31,564 nt of DNA from Thermoplasmata archaeon (GTDB lineage: Archaea; Thermoplasmatota; Thermoplasmata; UBA10834; DTMW01). Shown one piece after another: positions 1 through 6,986 of the stretch. Numbering within the stretch: the first letter of the stretch is position 1; every line of letters begins with the position of its first letter. The notes under the pieces were generated by a model. That model did no database searches. It saw only the letters and a list, made by a program, of their open reading frames with translations, and was not told the origin of the DNA. The position numbers were made by a program, and so were the translations under genes. The stretch is taken from the NCBI GenBank assembly GCA_029858465.1, contig JAOUEZ010000001.1, positions 1 through 31,564 of the forward strand. Direction: 5' to 3'.

Positions 1-1
1 G

Positions 2-61
2 AAAAGCAACACCTATCTTGTGCTCGAGAGAATAAAGGAAGATCCGAAAGTGCAGTTCTGA
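2..61 (+). CDS. 3' end of an unidentified CDS (partial)
   Basis: The frame beginning at base 2 stays open for 19 codons and ends in TGA at 59-61, reading KSNTYLVLERIKEDPKVQF. The charged, ordinary composition and the position facing the convergent aminotransferase gene fit the C-terminus of a plus-strand gene that begins left of the window. Too little remains to name a family. It could also be a chance open frame. Confidence 0.4.
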   Translation, partial: KSNTYLVLERIKEDPKVQF

Positions 62-80
62 TTTTTCTCGTCGGATCTTC
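38..80. terminator. 10-bp inverted repeat between convergent gene ends
   Basis: GAAGATCCGA at 38-47 and TCGGATCTTC at 71-80 are perfect 10-base complements separated by 23 bases. A T-run lies in the loop (61-66) and another (84-89) follows the right arm. The repeat covers the stop of the left-hand plus-strand frame and touches the stop of the convergent aminotransferase gene, so it may act as a shared terminator or 3'-end processing hairpin. The structure is seen; the function is inferred. Confidence 0.45.
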
Positions 81-1413
81 AGCTTTTTTCGATACCATGC
101 AGGGTCGCATCGATGATGTCCAAAGCACAATCGAGGGTCTCGGTATCCATCAACATCGACGGATGAAGCCGAATCACATTGCCGTGCAGGCCTGCGCTCA
201 GAATGACCAAGCCTTTCTTTGCGCATGAGCTGACTATTTTCCTCGTTTCTTCCTTTGCTGGCTCTTTGGTTTTTCTGTCCTTTACAAGCTCGATCGCCAT
301 CAGGAGGCCGAGTCCCCTAACATCTCCGATCATAGTGTGTCGGCTCTGCATATCGTGCAATCTGTCGGCTATTCGCTCGTTCATACCGGGCACTCTATTC
401 AGATTCTTCTGCACCAAGTCGACAACTGTTAGGGCGGCTGCGCATGACATCGGGTTCCCGCCGAAAGTCGTCCCCAGGCCTCCTTTGGGAGGTGAGTCCA
501 TTATCTCCGCTCTTCCGGTAACGGCTCCAAGCGGAAGCCCGCCACCGAGCGCTTTTCCGGTAAGAATCATGTCGGGTTCCAGATCAAAATGTTCGGCGCA
601 AAACATCTTCCCGGTCCTTCCAAGGCCTGTCTGAATCTCGTCATCTATCAATACTATTGAGTGTTCATTACAAAGGTCCCGAACGCCTCTGATGAAATCG
701 GCTGGGGGCACTATGAATCCCCCCTCGCCCTGCATCGTCTCCAGGATCAATGATCCGATGACATCCTTGTTCTCTGGAGAAGAAACGATTTTCCTCAGTG
801 CGTAAAGACATTCCAGCGAACATGAATCCCGCTCGCGCCCGAACGGACAGCGATAACAGTAGGCATATTCTGCGTGAATGACCTCCTTGGGAAAAGGCTC
901 GAACCCCTTCTTGTAGGGAACATCCTTTCCGGTGAGAGCCAGCGAAAACATAGTTCTCCCGTGAAATGAATTCACAAACGACACGATTCCTGGGCGCTTA
1001 GTGAAAAACCTTGCGATTTTCACGGAATTCTCGACGGCCTCGGCACCAGAATTGTTCAGAAAACTATGCTTAGAAAAATCTCCTGGCGTTATCATCGCAA
1101 GTTTTTCCGCCAATCTCACATATTCTTCGAAATGGACGACCCCGAAGCAGAGGTGCATGTATCTTTCGAGTTGCCGCTGCAGCGCAACTACAATCTCCTC
1201 GTGAAGGTTTCCCAGAACATTCACGCCAATCCCGCTTGCCATGTCGATGAACTTGTTCCCGTCGACATCTCGCAGATAGGAGCCCTCAGCTTTCTCAATG
1301 AATGCGGGACAGACGATTCCCAATGCGCGAGTCACGTACTCGTCCCTCAATTTCTGAAGTTCCGCCGATTTCTTTCCGGGAAGCTCGTCGATAGGTTCGA
1401 CCGACCTGCTCAA
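79..1413 (-). CDS. Class III PLP aminotransferase (GabT-like)
   Basis: This 444-residue protein is a full-length fold-type I, class III (omega) aminotransferase. Typical targets of the family are 4-aminobutyrate, ornithine or other omega-amino acids; related archaeal enzymes also include amino acid racemases. Visible motifs are NSGAEAVE (cofactor phosphate site), IDDEIQTGLGRTG (Asp contacting the PLP pyridine) and TGKALGGGLPLGA with the Schiff-base lysine. An insert with four cysteines (CYRCPF, then C and C within 15 residues) near residues 186-202 is usual in archaeal members. The start is TTG at 1413, preceded by GAGGGG with a 7-base gap. The gene diverges from lsm and converges on a gene at the window edge. 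The exact substrate cannot be told from sequence. Confidence 0.88.
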   Translation of the reverse strand: MSRSVEPIDELPGKKSAELQKLRDEYVTRALGIVCPAFIEKAEGSYLRDVDGNKFIDMASGIGVNVLGNLHEEIVVALQRQLERYMHLCFGVVHFEEYVRLAEKLAMITPGDFSKHSFLNNSGAEAVENSVKIARFFTKRPGIVSFVNSFHGRTMFSLALTGKDVPYKKGFEPFPKEVIHAEYAYCYRCPFGRERDSCSLECLYALRKIVSSPENKDVIGSLILETMQGEGGFIVPPADFIRGVRDLCNEHSIVLIDDEIQTGLGRTGKMFCAEHFDLEPDMILTGKALGGGLPLGAVTGRAEIMDSPPKGGLGTTFGGNPMSCAAALTVVDLVQKNLNRVPGMNERIADRLHDMQSRHTMIGDVRGLGLLMAIELVKDRKTKEPAKEETRKIVSSCAKKGLVILSAGLHGNVIRLHPSMLMDTETLDCALDIIDATLHGIEKS

Positions 1414-1536
1414 GTTCTTACCCCTCGAGGATTGACATCAAACGCAAAGGGGAAGTGATTATCGTATCTTCATGGTTTTCTCGAGAAAAGCGCACATCCA
1501 GAATGTCATCATATGGGCTCTTGTAATTACAAAGCT

Positions 1537-1547
1537 TTATTTATATC
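1537..1547 (+). promoter_or_regulatory. TATA box for the lsm-rpl37e-purF unit
   Basis: An archaeal TATA-like element (CTTTATTTATA) sits about 35 bases before the TTG start chosen for lsm. Transcription would begin near 1566-1570, giving a very short leader that holds GGTGA at 1568-1572 as a ribosome binding site. It also argues against an ATG start at 1472, which lies upstream of the box. Confidence 0.55.
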
Positions 1548-1576
1548 ACCTCTTTATAGGGAGATTTGGTGATTAT

Positions 1577-1792
1577 TTGCAGAAGCCCTTGGCAGTCCTG
1601 AACAAATCAATCAACCAACAGGTCATCGTCGAGCTCAAAGCCAAACGATCGTACAGAGGGATCCTCGAGGGTTACGATCCGCACATGAACATTGTTCTAA
1701 AGAATGCTGAGGAAGTGTTTGAGGGTAATGTCATACGGAAATTGGAATCAACAATAGTCCGTGGAGACAACATCATTTACATATCACCGTGA
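1577..1792 (+). CDS. Sm-like archaeal protein (LSm)
   Basis: The 71-residue product carries the two Sm motifs of archaeal LSm proteins: Sm1 around NQQVIVELKAKRSYRGILEG followed by DPHMNIVL, and Sm2 at VIRKLESTIVRGDNIIYI. These proteins form heptameric rings that bind U-rich RNA and take part in RNA processing and stability. I start the gene at TTG 1577, because GGTGA lies 4 bases upstream and the protein then begins LQKPLAVLNKS, as LSm proteins usually do. A longer ATG start at 1472 would add a hydrophobic 35-residue stretch encoded over the TATA box. The gene is followed after 18 bases by rpl37e and then purF, a common euryarchaeal order. Confidence 0.93.
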   Translation: MQKPLAVLNKSINQQVIVELKAKRSYRGILEGYDPHMNIVLKNAEEVFEGNVIRKLESTIVRGDNIIYISP

Positions 1793-1810
1793 AATAAGTG
1801 AGGGGATCTT

Positions 1811-1981
1811 TTGAGCAAGGGCACGCCCTCGATGGGGAAAAAATCGTCAAAGAAGTCTCACATCATTTGCAGGAGATGCGGTAAGCACGCATTCCATGTC
1901 AGGAGAGGGATATGTGCAAGCTGCGGCTACGGCAAGACCTCCAGAATGAGAAATTACAATTGGGCGAAATCCAAGAAATAG
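1811..1981 (+). CDS. rpl37e: Ribosomal protein L37e
   Basis: A 56-residue basic protein starts at TTG 1811 behind AGGGGATC. It contains a Cys2-Cys2 zinc ribbon, CRRCGKHAFHV followed by CASCGYGKTSRMRNY, then WAKSKK at the C-terminus, which is the signature of the archaeal/eukaryotic large-subunit protein L37e. It packs against 23S rRNA through the zinc ribbon. It lies between lsm and purF with 18- and 20-base gaps and is presumably co-transcribed with both. It is one of the clearest signs that the window is archaeal. Confidence 0.95.
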   Translation: MSKGTPSMGKKSSKKSHIICRRCGKHAFHVRRGICASCGYGKTSRMRNYNWAKSKK

Positions 1982-2001
1982 TACGGGAGTGTCATGAAAA
2001 A

Positions 2002-3414
2002 ATGTGGCATGTCCCAAAAATAAGAGAAGCATGCGGCGTAATCGGGATGTGCTCACCTGGTTCTGTGTCGGATTATTTATATTTTGGACTCAGAATACTA
2101 CAGCATAGAGGGCAGGAGTCCGCGGGAATATCAGTTTTTGAAGATGGAAAGCACACCATAGTCAAGGGCATGGGACTTGTCCATCAGGTGATGGACAAGG
2201 ATCGTCTCGGACACTTGAAGAGCAACAAGGGGATCGGGCATGTCAGGTACTCAACCTTCGGCGTCTCCGCGCTCCAGAACGTCCAACCATTCGTAGTTCA
2301 GACCACCCATGGAGAGGTCTCTCTTGGGCATAACGGAGAGATAATCAATGCCGAGGCGCTAAGGACTGACCTCAAGAAGAAGGGATGGGCGTTCATGACA
2401 TCCTCCGATTCGGAGATAATCGTCAGATTGCTTGCCAACGAACTGAGCACACATGGTGACCCGGTAAAAGCTATCAAGAATCTGATGGGAATAATTGTGG
2501 GATCATATTCGCTCGTTGTGATGATAGGAGACCGCGTGTTCGGAGTGAGGGACCCCTATGCGATCCGCCCTCTTTGTCTTGGCAGGCTGAACGACGGTTG
2601 GGCCGTGGCCTCGGAGAGCGTCGTCTTCGACAATCTGGATGGCGAATTTGTCAGGGATGTGGAGGGGGGAGAAATTGTCGAGGTCGCTTGTGATGGCCCC
2701 AAATCATGGAAATATCCGTCCCCGAAGGAGAAGGCTCATTGTATGTTCGAATGGGTATATTTCGCGAGACCTGACTCGATAATCGAGGGGGGACTTGTAT
2801 ACGAGGTCAGAAAGAGGATAGGTAGCAAGCTCGCAAAGGAACATCCCGTTGACGCAGATGTTGTCATCCCGATACCCGACTCTGGACGAGCTCATGCTCT
2901 CGGATTCTCGGAGGTGTCCGGAATACCCTACCGGGAAGGACTGATGAAGAACCGATACGTCGAGAGAACATTCATAATGCCGGATCAGAGGGAGAGAGAG
3001 ACCGGCGTCATGCTTAAGTTGAACGCGATCAAAAGCGAGGTAATCGACAAGAAAGTGGTCCTGCTAGATGACAGCATAATCAGAGGGACCACCATGAAGC
3101 AAATAGTGCAGATCCTGAGGAAAGCCGGCGCAAAGGAGATTCATGTCAGGATAGGATCGCCACCTGTAACCGCGCCTTGCTATCTTGGAATTGATATGAA
3201 GACTCGGCATCAATTCGTTGCGCTGAACAGAACTGTTGAAGAGATTGCCAATGTCATAACTGCTGACAGCATAGGATATCTGAGCCTGAATGGACTCATA
3301 GAATGCATTGGTGTAGGTGACAACAATCTCTGCATCGGATGCCTTACCGGAGAATATCCAATACCGATCGAGGGGGAGAGGGTAAGGTTCCAGAAGAAAA
3401 TCGATGCATTCTAA
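2002..3414 (+). CDS. purF: Amidophosphoribosyltransferase
   Basis: PurF catalyses the first committed step of purine synthesis, turning PRPP and glutamine into phosphoribosylamine. The 470-residue product has an N-terminal Ntn glutaminase domain and a C-terminal phosphoribosyltransferase domain with the PRPP loop VVLLDDSIIRGTT. With the ATG at 2002 the protein begins MWHVPKIREACGVIG, so Cys11 would be freed as the nucleophile after removal of a 10-residue propeptide. Cysteines matching the four [4Fe-4S] ligands of the Bacillus-type enzyme are present (AHCMFEW, TAPCYLG and the pair in LCIGC), suggesting an oxygen-sensitive cluster enzyme. GGAGTG at 1986-1991 can serve as ribosome binding site. 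The open frame extends upstream to 1912, inside rpl37e, but that part is not PurF-like. Confidence 0.95.
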   Translation: MWHVPKIREACGVIGMCSPGSVSDYLYFGLRILQHRGQESAGISVFEDGKHTIVKGMGLVHQVMDKDRLGHLKSNKGIGHVRYSTFGVSALQNVQPFVVQTTHGEVSLGHNGEIINAEALRTDLKKKGWAFMTSSDSEIIVRLLANELSTHGDPVKAIKNLMGIIVGSYSLVVMIGDRVFGVRDPYAIRPLCLGRLNDGWAVASESVVFDNLDGEFVRDVEGGEIVEVACDGPKSWKYPSPKEKAHCMFEWVYFARPDSIIEGGLVYEVRKRIGSKLAKEHPVDADVVIPIPDSGRAHALGFSEVSGIPYREGLMKNRYVERTFIMPDQRERETGVMLKLNAIKSEVIDKKVVLLDDSIIRGTTMKQIVQILRKAGAKEIHVRIGSPPVTAPCYLGIDMKTRHQFVALNRTVEEIANVITADSIGYLSLNGLIECIGVGDNNLCIGCLTGEYPIPIEGERVRFQKKIDAF

Positions 3415-3418
3415 TCAA

Positions 3419-3431
3419 TTTTATATATAAT
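3419..3431 (+). promoter_or_regulatory. TATA box for tRNA-Ala
   Basis: TTTTATATATAAT lies just after the purF stop and about 40 bases before the tRNA 5' end. This suits an archaeal promoter giving a precursor with a leader of roughly 10-15 bases for RNase P to remove. Its strong TATA character suggests the tRNA has its own promoter rather than relying on read-through from purF. Confidence 0.6.
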
Positions 3432-3464
3432 TCCCCGCCTTCGGCGAATTGCCTCGCAACATAT

Positions 3465-3536
3465 GGGCCGATAGATCAGCGGAAGATCGCTCGCTTGGCA
3501 TGCGAGAGGTCAGGGGTTCAAATCCCCTTCGGTCCA
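3465..3536 (+). tRNA. tRNA-Ala (anticodon GGC)
   Basis: A complete cloverleaf can be folded by eye. The acceptor stem GGGCCGA pairs with TCGGTCC and the discriminator base is A. The D stem is GATC/GATC, the anticodon stem CTCGC/GCGAG has loop TTGGCAT with anticodon GGC, and the T arm is AGGGG-TTCAAAT-CCCCT. The third acceptor pair is G3-U70, the known main identity element for alanyl-tRNA synthetase, which supports the assignment independently. CCA is not encoded; a short T-run follows directly and may end transcription. No intron is seen. Confidence 0.96.
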
Positions 3537-3743
3537 TTTTACATAATTTTCATTCATGGAGGAGTTTATCAGTCGAACTTATTCATCAAATTGCGATGGC
3601 GAAAAACCATGATTGGCGATTTTACTGAGAATCTCTGTTGATAATGAAAAAACAAAATATATAGTGCTAAAGAATAAACAATGTCGAATTATCATAAACC
3701 ATCGATTGTGTCTTTAATTGTAATAATCTAGTAAGGTGCAAGG

Positions 3744-4394
3744 TTGACCGAGATATCTAATAATTACGCTGAGGCTAGAAGATACCTCAAGAACAAATAT
3801 CAACACGTCCCCACAGATACAAAAGAAAGAATCCTCTCCGACATTTCAAAATTTCAAGAATCGATAGCATTTGAGGCACCGCATTTGGATAAAATTCTTG
3901 ACGAGCTAGCAAGATTGATTTACCGTAATTTTGAATTTAAAGAGGTCTGCATAGGTCTTATTGATCTGAACGACAAGTCACTGAGATATAGAATTTTTAT
4001 CGGCTTGCATGAAGAGGCTAAAAAGAACTTGAGGATGTGCAAATACACCCAGACTGAGTTTTTAGATGAGAAAAAGCATCCAGGTATATGGATTTCAAAA
4101 TTAACGAAATTCTTCATATCCGGAGAGGCGGAATACGAGCAATGGGAAAGGTCTTGTTTCAACCGACCATTAATCTTGATCGGTAAACGTGACTTAATGG
4201 ATGCTGATATAGAAGGCGACTATATCGATGTGCATATTTTTGGAAAAGATAAGAGATTATTGGGATGGATCGAGCTTTCAAATACGAGGACGGGAAAAAT
4301 CCCTGAGCCAGAAACAATTCGATGGATTGAAATTCTTGCCGGAACGATGTCGCCCATTATCCAATCCCATCTGATGAAAAAATTGAAGAGTTGA
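3744..4394 (+). CDS. GAF-like domain protein, function unknown
   Basis: A 216-residue soluble protein starts at TTG 3744 with AAGGTG at 3733-3738 upstream. The N-terminal 45 residues look helical and charged. Residues 50-210 alternate strands and helices, with a central CIGLIDLNDKSLRYRIFIG segment and a late LLGWIELSNTRTG strand, which suggests a GAF-type sensory fold. I see no kinase, HTH or cyclase domain attached. It stands alone, with an AT-rich 207-base upstream gap that holds a TATA-like AAAATATATAG near 3654-3664, and it converges on trpA. Ligand and partner are unknown; the GAF call rests on overall pattern only. Confidence 0.5.
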   Translation: MTEISNNYAEARRYLKNKYQHVPTDTKERILSDISKFQESIAFEAPHLDKILDELARLIYRNFEFKEVCIGLIDLNDKSLRYRIFIGLHEEAKKNLRMCKYTQTEFLDEKKHPGIWISKLTKFFISGEAEYEQWERSCFNRPLILIGKRDLMDADIEGDYIDVHIFGKDKRLLGWIELSNTRTGKIPEPETIRWIEILAGTMSPIIQSHLMKKLKS

Positions 4395-4425
4395 CGTTGG
4401 AAATCCAAGTCACGATTCTTATTGA

Positions 4426-5232
4426 TTAGTCAACGGTTGCTCTTTTCATTTCAGTTGCATGCTCTTCTATTCTTGACAATCTCTCCTCATTGCTTAGAGT
4501 ATAATCTGAGTAAATCGAAATAAGTTTTGACCCTTCGATTACTGCGTCAACGCCTATGGCCCGAATCTGGCGGACATGATCAGGAGAGGAAATTCCGAAC
4601 CCGACGGCTAATGGACATGTTCGGATTGAAGCAACTCTTCTGAGAAAATCGATCGACTGTTTTGATAAATTATCCCTTGCGCCCGTAGTGCCAGAAACCG
4701 ATACTGCATAAACGAAGCCAGTTGATTTAGAAAATATTTCCATCATCCGTGCTTCGCAAGTGTTCGGTGCAATGAGTCTGATGACATCCATCCCATGTTT
4801 CTTGACTATCTCATCAAGTTCTTCCGATTCTTCAATAGGCATGTCGACTAATAATATGCCGTCAGCTCCACTTTCAGCTGATTTTTTACAGAACTCATTT
4901 CCCCCAATGCGAATTATTGGATTCAAATAGGACATCACAATTATCGGGATATCAATACCTGAGGCTCTTGTCTTCTTTATAAGATTAAAAATATCGTTTA
5001 CCTTGAATCCACCTTTGAGAGATCTCATCATTGCATTCTGTATAACAGGACCATCAGCGATTGGATCAGAGAAGGGCAACCCGATTTCAAGAATATCTGC
5101 CCCTGAGGAGGATAGCGCTTCGATCAGACTCATCGAAAAATCAATATCAGGATCTCCAGCGCAGATGTAGGGAATATAAGCTGCTGAGCCGGCTTCTTTT
5201 AACCTCGTGAAAGCCTCGGAAATCCTGCTCAG
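4426..5232 (-). CDS. trpA: Tryptophan synthase alpha chain, apparent CTG start
   Basis: TrpA cleaves indole-3-glycerol phosphate and passes indole to TrpB. The 268-residue product shows ILEIGLPFSDPIADGP, which contains both catalytic acids (Glu of LEIG, Asp of IADG), and the phosphate-site glycines near SVSGTTGARD and GFGISS. The first ATG in frame (5133) would remove about 33 residues, including the conserved RISEAFTRLKEAG and YIPYICAGDPD. No ATG, GTG or TTG lies in the right place upstream. GGAGGG at 5244-5239 followed by six bases leads to CTG at 5232, which overlaps the trpB stop as CTGA. This matches the 4-base overlaps elsewhere in the operon, so I take CTG as the start. It is the last gene of the trp operon. 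Confidence 0.92.
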   Translation of the reverse strand: MSRISEAFTRLKEAGSAAYIPYICAGDPDIDFSMSLIEALSSSGADILEIGLPFSDPIADGPVIQNAMMRSLKGGFKVNDIFNLIKKTRASGIDIPIIVMSYLNPIIRIGGNEFCKKSAESGADGILLVDMPIEESEELDEIVKKHGMDVIRLIAPNTCEARMMEIFSKSTGFVYAVSVSGTTGARDNLSKQSIDFLRRVASIRTCPLAVGFGISSPDHVRQIRAIGVDAVIEGSKLISIYSDYTLSNEERLSRIEEHATEMKRATVD

Positions 5233-6401
5233 AAATATCCCTCCATTTGGGCCACTTCTGCAACGTCCTTGTCTCCCCGCCCAGACAGATTGACGATGAT
5301 GACCTCATTTTGATTTTGTCTGGCATGCTCCACTGCATATGCGACCGCATGCGCGCTCTCGAGAGCAGGGATGATCCCTTCGGTTTCTGAGAGAAGATGA
5401 AATGCGAAGAGAGCTTTCGAATCATCTACTGCGACATAAGTTGCTCTTCCCAATCTGCTTAGATAGGGATGCTCTGGTCCGACAGCGGGATAATCCAGAC
5501 CTGCGGCCACAGAATGGGTTTCCAATATCTGGCCGTCGTCATCCTGAAGTATCAGTGTCCTCGCCCCATGCAGAACACCCTCTGCTCCTGCTACTACGCT
5601 AGCGGAGTGTTTGCCTGAGTGAACTCCATTTCCTCCAGCTTCTACGCCGAACATTTTGACATCCTTATCTTCTAAGAAGGGATGGAAAAGCCCAATCGCA
5701 TTGCTCCCTCCTCCGACACAGGCTATCAGGGAGTCTGGCAGTCGTCCAGTATCTGCGAGTATCTGCGCCTTTGTCTCCCTTCCAATCACGGATTGAAAAT
5801 CTCGTACCATCGCAGGATATGGATGGGGACCGACAACGCTGCCAATCAAGTAATGTGTATGATCGCTCGAGGCCGCATAATCTCTGAGTGCTTCATTGAT
5901 TGCATCTTTGAGAGTCTTAGAACCATTTTTAACGGTGATGACTTTGGTCCCAAGAAGATTCATCCTGTAACAATTCAGCTTCTGCCGCTCGACATCGACC
6001 TCGCCCATATAAACCTCGCATTCAAGGCCCAACAAGGCACATGCGGTCGCAGCAGCGACGCCGTGTTGTCCCGCACCTGTTTCTGCAATCACTCTTGTCT
6101 TTCCCATTTTCTTTGCTAGAAGTGCCTGTCCAAGAGCGTTATTTATCTTGTGAGAGCCCGTGTGTGCCAGGTCCTCGCGCTTGAGATAAATCCTTCCTCC
6201 GAATTTCTCGGATAATCTCTTGGCGAAATAGAGAGGAGTTGGTCTACCAGCATATCTAGAAAGAAGAGCGGATAGCTCCATGTTGAATTCATTGTCATTC
6301 TTCAATCTATCATAGCTAGATGACAGCTCCTTGAGAGCATGGACCAATATCTCCGGAACGAAGAATCCGCCGAATTCTCCGAAATATCCCTTGCGATTCA
6401 C
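5229..6401 (-). CDS. trpB: Tryptophan synthase beta chain
   Basis: TrpB condenses indole with serine in a PLP reaction. The 390-residue protein starts NRKGYFGEFGGFFVPEIL and contains HTGSHKINNALGQA, whose lysine binds PLP, plus the glycine-rich phosphate site CVGGGSNAIG and the C-terminal NLSGRGDKD. Length and motifs are those of the canonical TrpB1 type that pairs with TrpA. GTG at 6401 is preferred over GTG at 6410, because AAGGAGG lies at the right distance from 6401 and because GTG 6401 overlaps the trpF stop as GTGA. The 3' end overlaps the trpA start by 4 bases. Confidence 0.95.
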   Translation of the reverse strand: MNRKGYFGEFGGFFVPEILVHALKELSSSYDRLKNDNEFNMELSALLSRYAGRPTPLYFAKRLSEKFGGRIYLKREDLAHTGSHKINNALGQALLAKKMGKTRVIAETGAGQHGVAAATACALLGLECEVYMGEVDVERQKLNCYRMNLLGTKVITVKNGSKTLKDAINEALRDYAASSDHTHYLIGSVVGPHPYPAMVRDFQSVIGRETKAQILADTGRLPDSLIACVGGGSNAIGLFHPFLEDKDVKMFGVEAGGNGVHSGKHSASVVAGAEGVLHGARTLILQDDDGQILETHSVAAGLDYPAVGPEHPYLSRLGRATYVAVDDSKALFAFHLLSETEGIIPALESAHAVAYAVEHARQNQNEVIIVNLSGRGDKDVAEVAQMEGYF

Positions 6402-6985
6402 TGCTTGCACCTCCTTATGAATTCGGCAACAAGCGCAGGATCCTTCATTCCAAGCTTTCGCTCTACACCCGAGGAAACGTCTAGGGCATACGGCTTCAAT
6501 TTCTTCGCCGTATGCAAGTTTTCGGGATTCAGGCCGCCAGCAATAATCACCCTAGAACAGCAGTCAAAGGGAATCTTGCTATAATCATACGATTTTCCCT
6601 GGCCAGGCATGCCGCTCTCAAAAAGGAGGGCATCCGCTGAATCTGCATATCGTATCGCATCCGCCCTTACAGGAAGAATCGCTCGGATGGTTTTGATGCC
6701 GTGAGCTCGGACAACTGTGATTTCTTTTGGAGAAAGAGAATACAACTGGATTGTGTCTACATTGCATCTCTTGACGAGATCTACCGCCTCATCGGCAGTC
6801 TTGGGCGCACAGACGAGCACTTTTGTCGTCATGGGTCCTAATTTCGAGCATATTTTCTCGATGGATTCGATGGGTATGCTTCGGCTTCTCATCGGAAAAT
6901 GAACGAAGCCCAATGCATCGGCACCGAGGGATTCGCATAGAAGGGCATCGTGTTCGTTCATGATCCCACAAATCTTAACTTTCAA
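6398..6985 (-). CDS. trpF: Phosphoribosylanthranilate isomerase, divergent
   Basis: TrpF performs the Amadori rearrangement between TrpD and TrpC. The 195-residue single-domain barrel keeps the N-terminal VKICGI with catalytic Cys6, FVHFPMRSRS, and the phosphate-binding end AGGLNPENL followed by LDVSSGVE. At the usual catalytic aspartate position (LLxD in family members) this protein reads LLFES, so Glu123 replaces Asp. The usual QLHG reads QLYS, and the GGTGK loop is reduced to GQGKS. These changes keep an acid but are unusual. The start is TTG at 6985, one base after the trpD-C stop; the 3' end overlaps trpB by 4 bases. Its place in the operon makes the assignment firm despite the divergence. 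Confidence 0.9.
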   Translation of the reverse strand: MKVKICGIMNEHDALLCESLGADALGFVHFPMRSRSIPIESIEKICSKLGPMTTKVLVCAPKTADEAVDLVKRCNVDTIQLYSLSPKEITVVRAHGIKTIRAILPVRADAIRYADSADALLFESGMPGQGKSYDYSKIPFDCCSRVIIAGGLNPENLHTAKKLKPYALDVSSGVERKLGMKDPALVAEFIRRCKQ

Positions 6986-6986
6986 T

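Noticed and set aside
1472..1576. ATG-started N-terminal extension of the LSm gene
   Set aside because: It would be encoded over the TATA box and adds a hydrophobic stretch foreign to LSm proteins; TTG 1577 has a ribosome site and gives the normal N-terminus.
1912..2001. Upstream extension of the purF frame from ATG 1912
   Set aside because: It lies mostly inside rpl37e in another frame and would put 40 residues before the catalytic Cys, whereas ATG 2002 gives a normal short propeptide.
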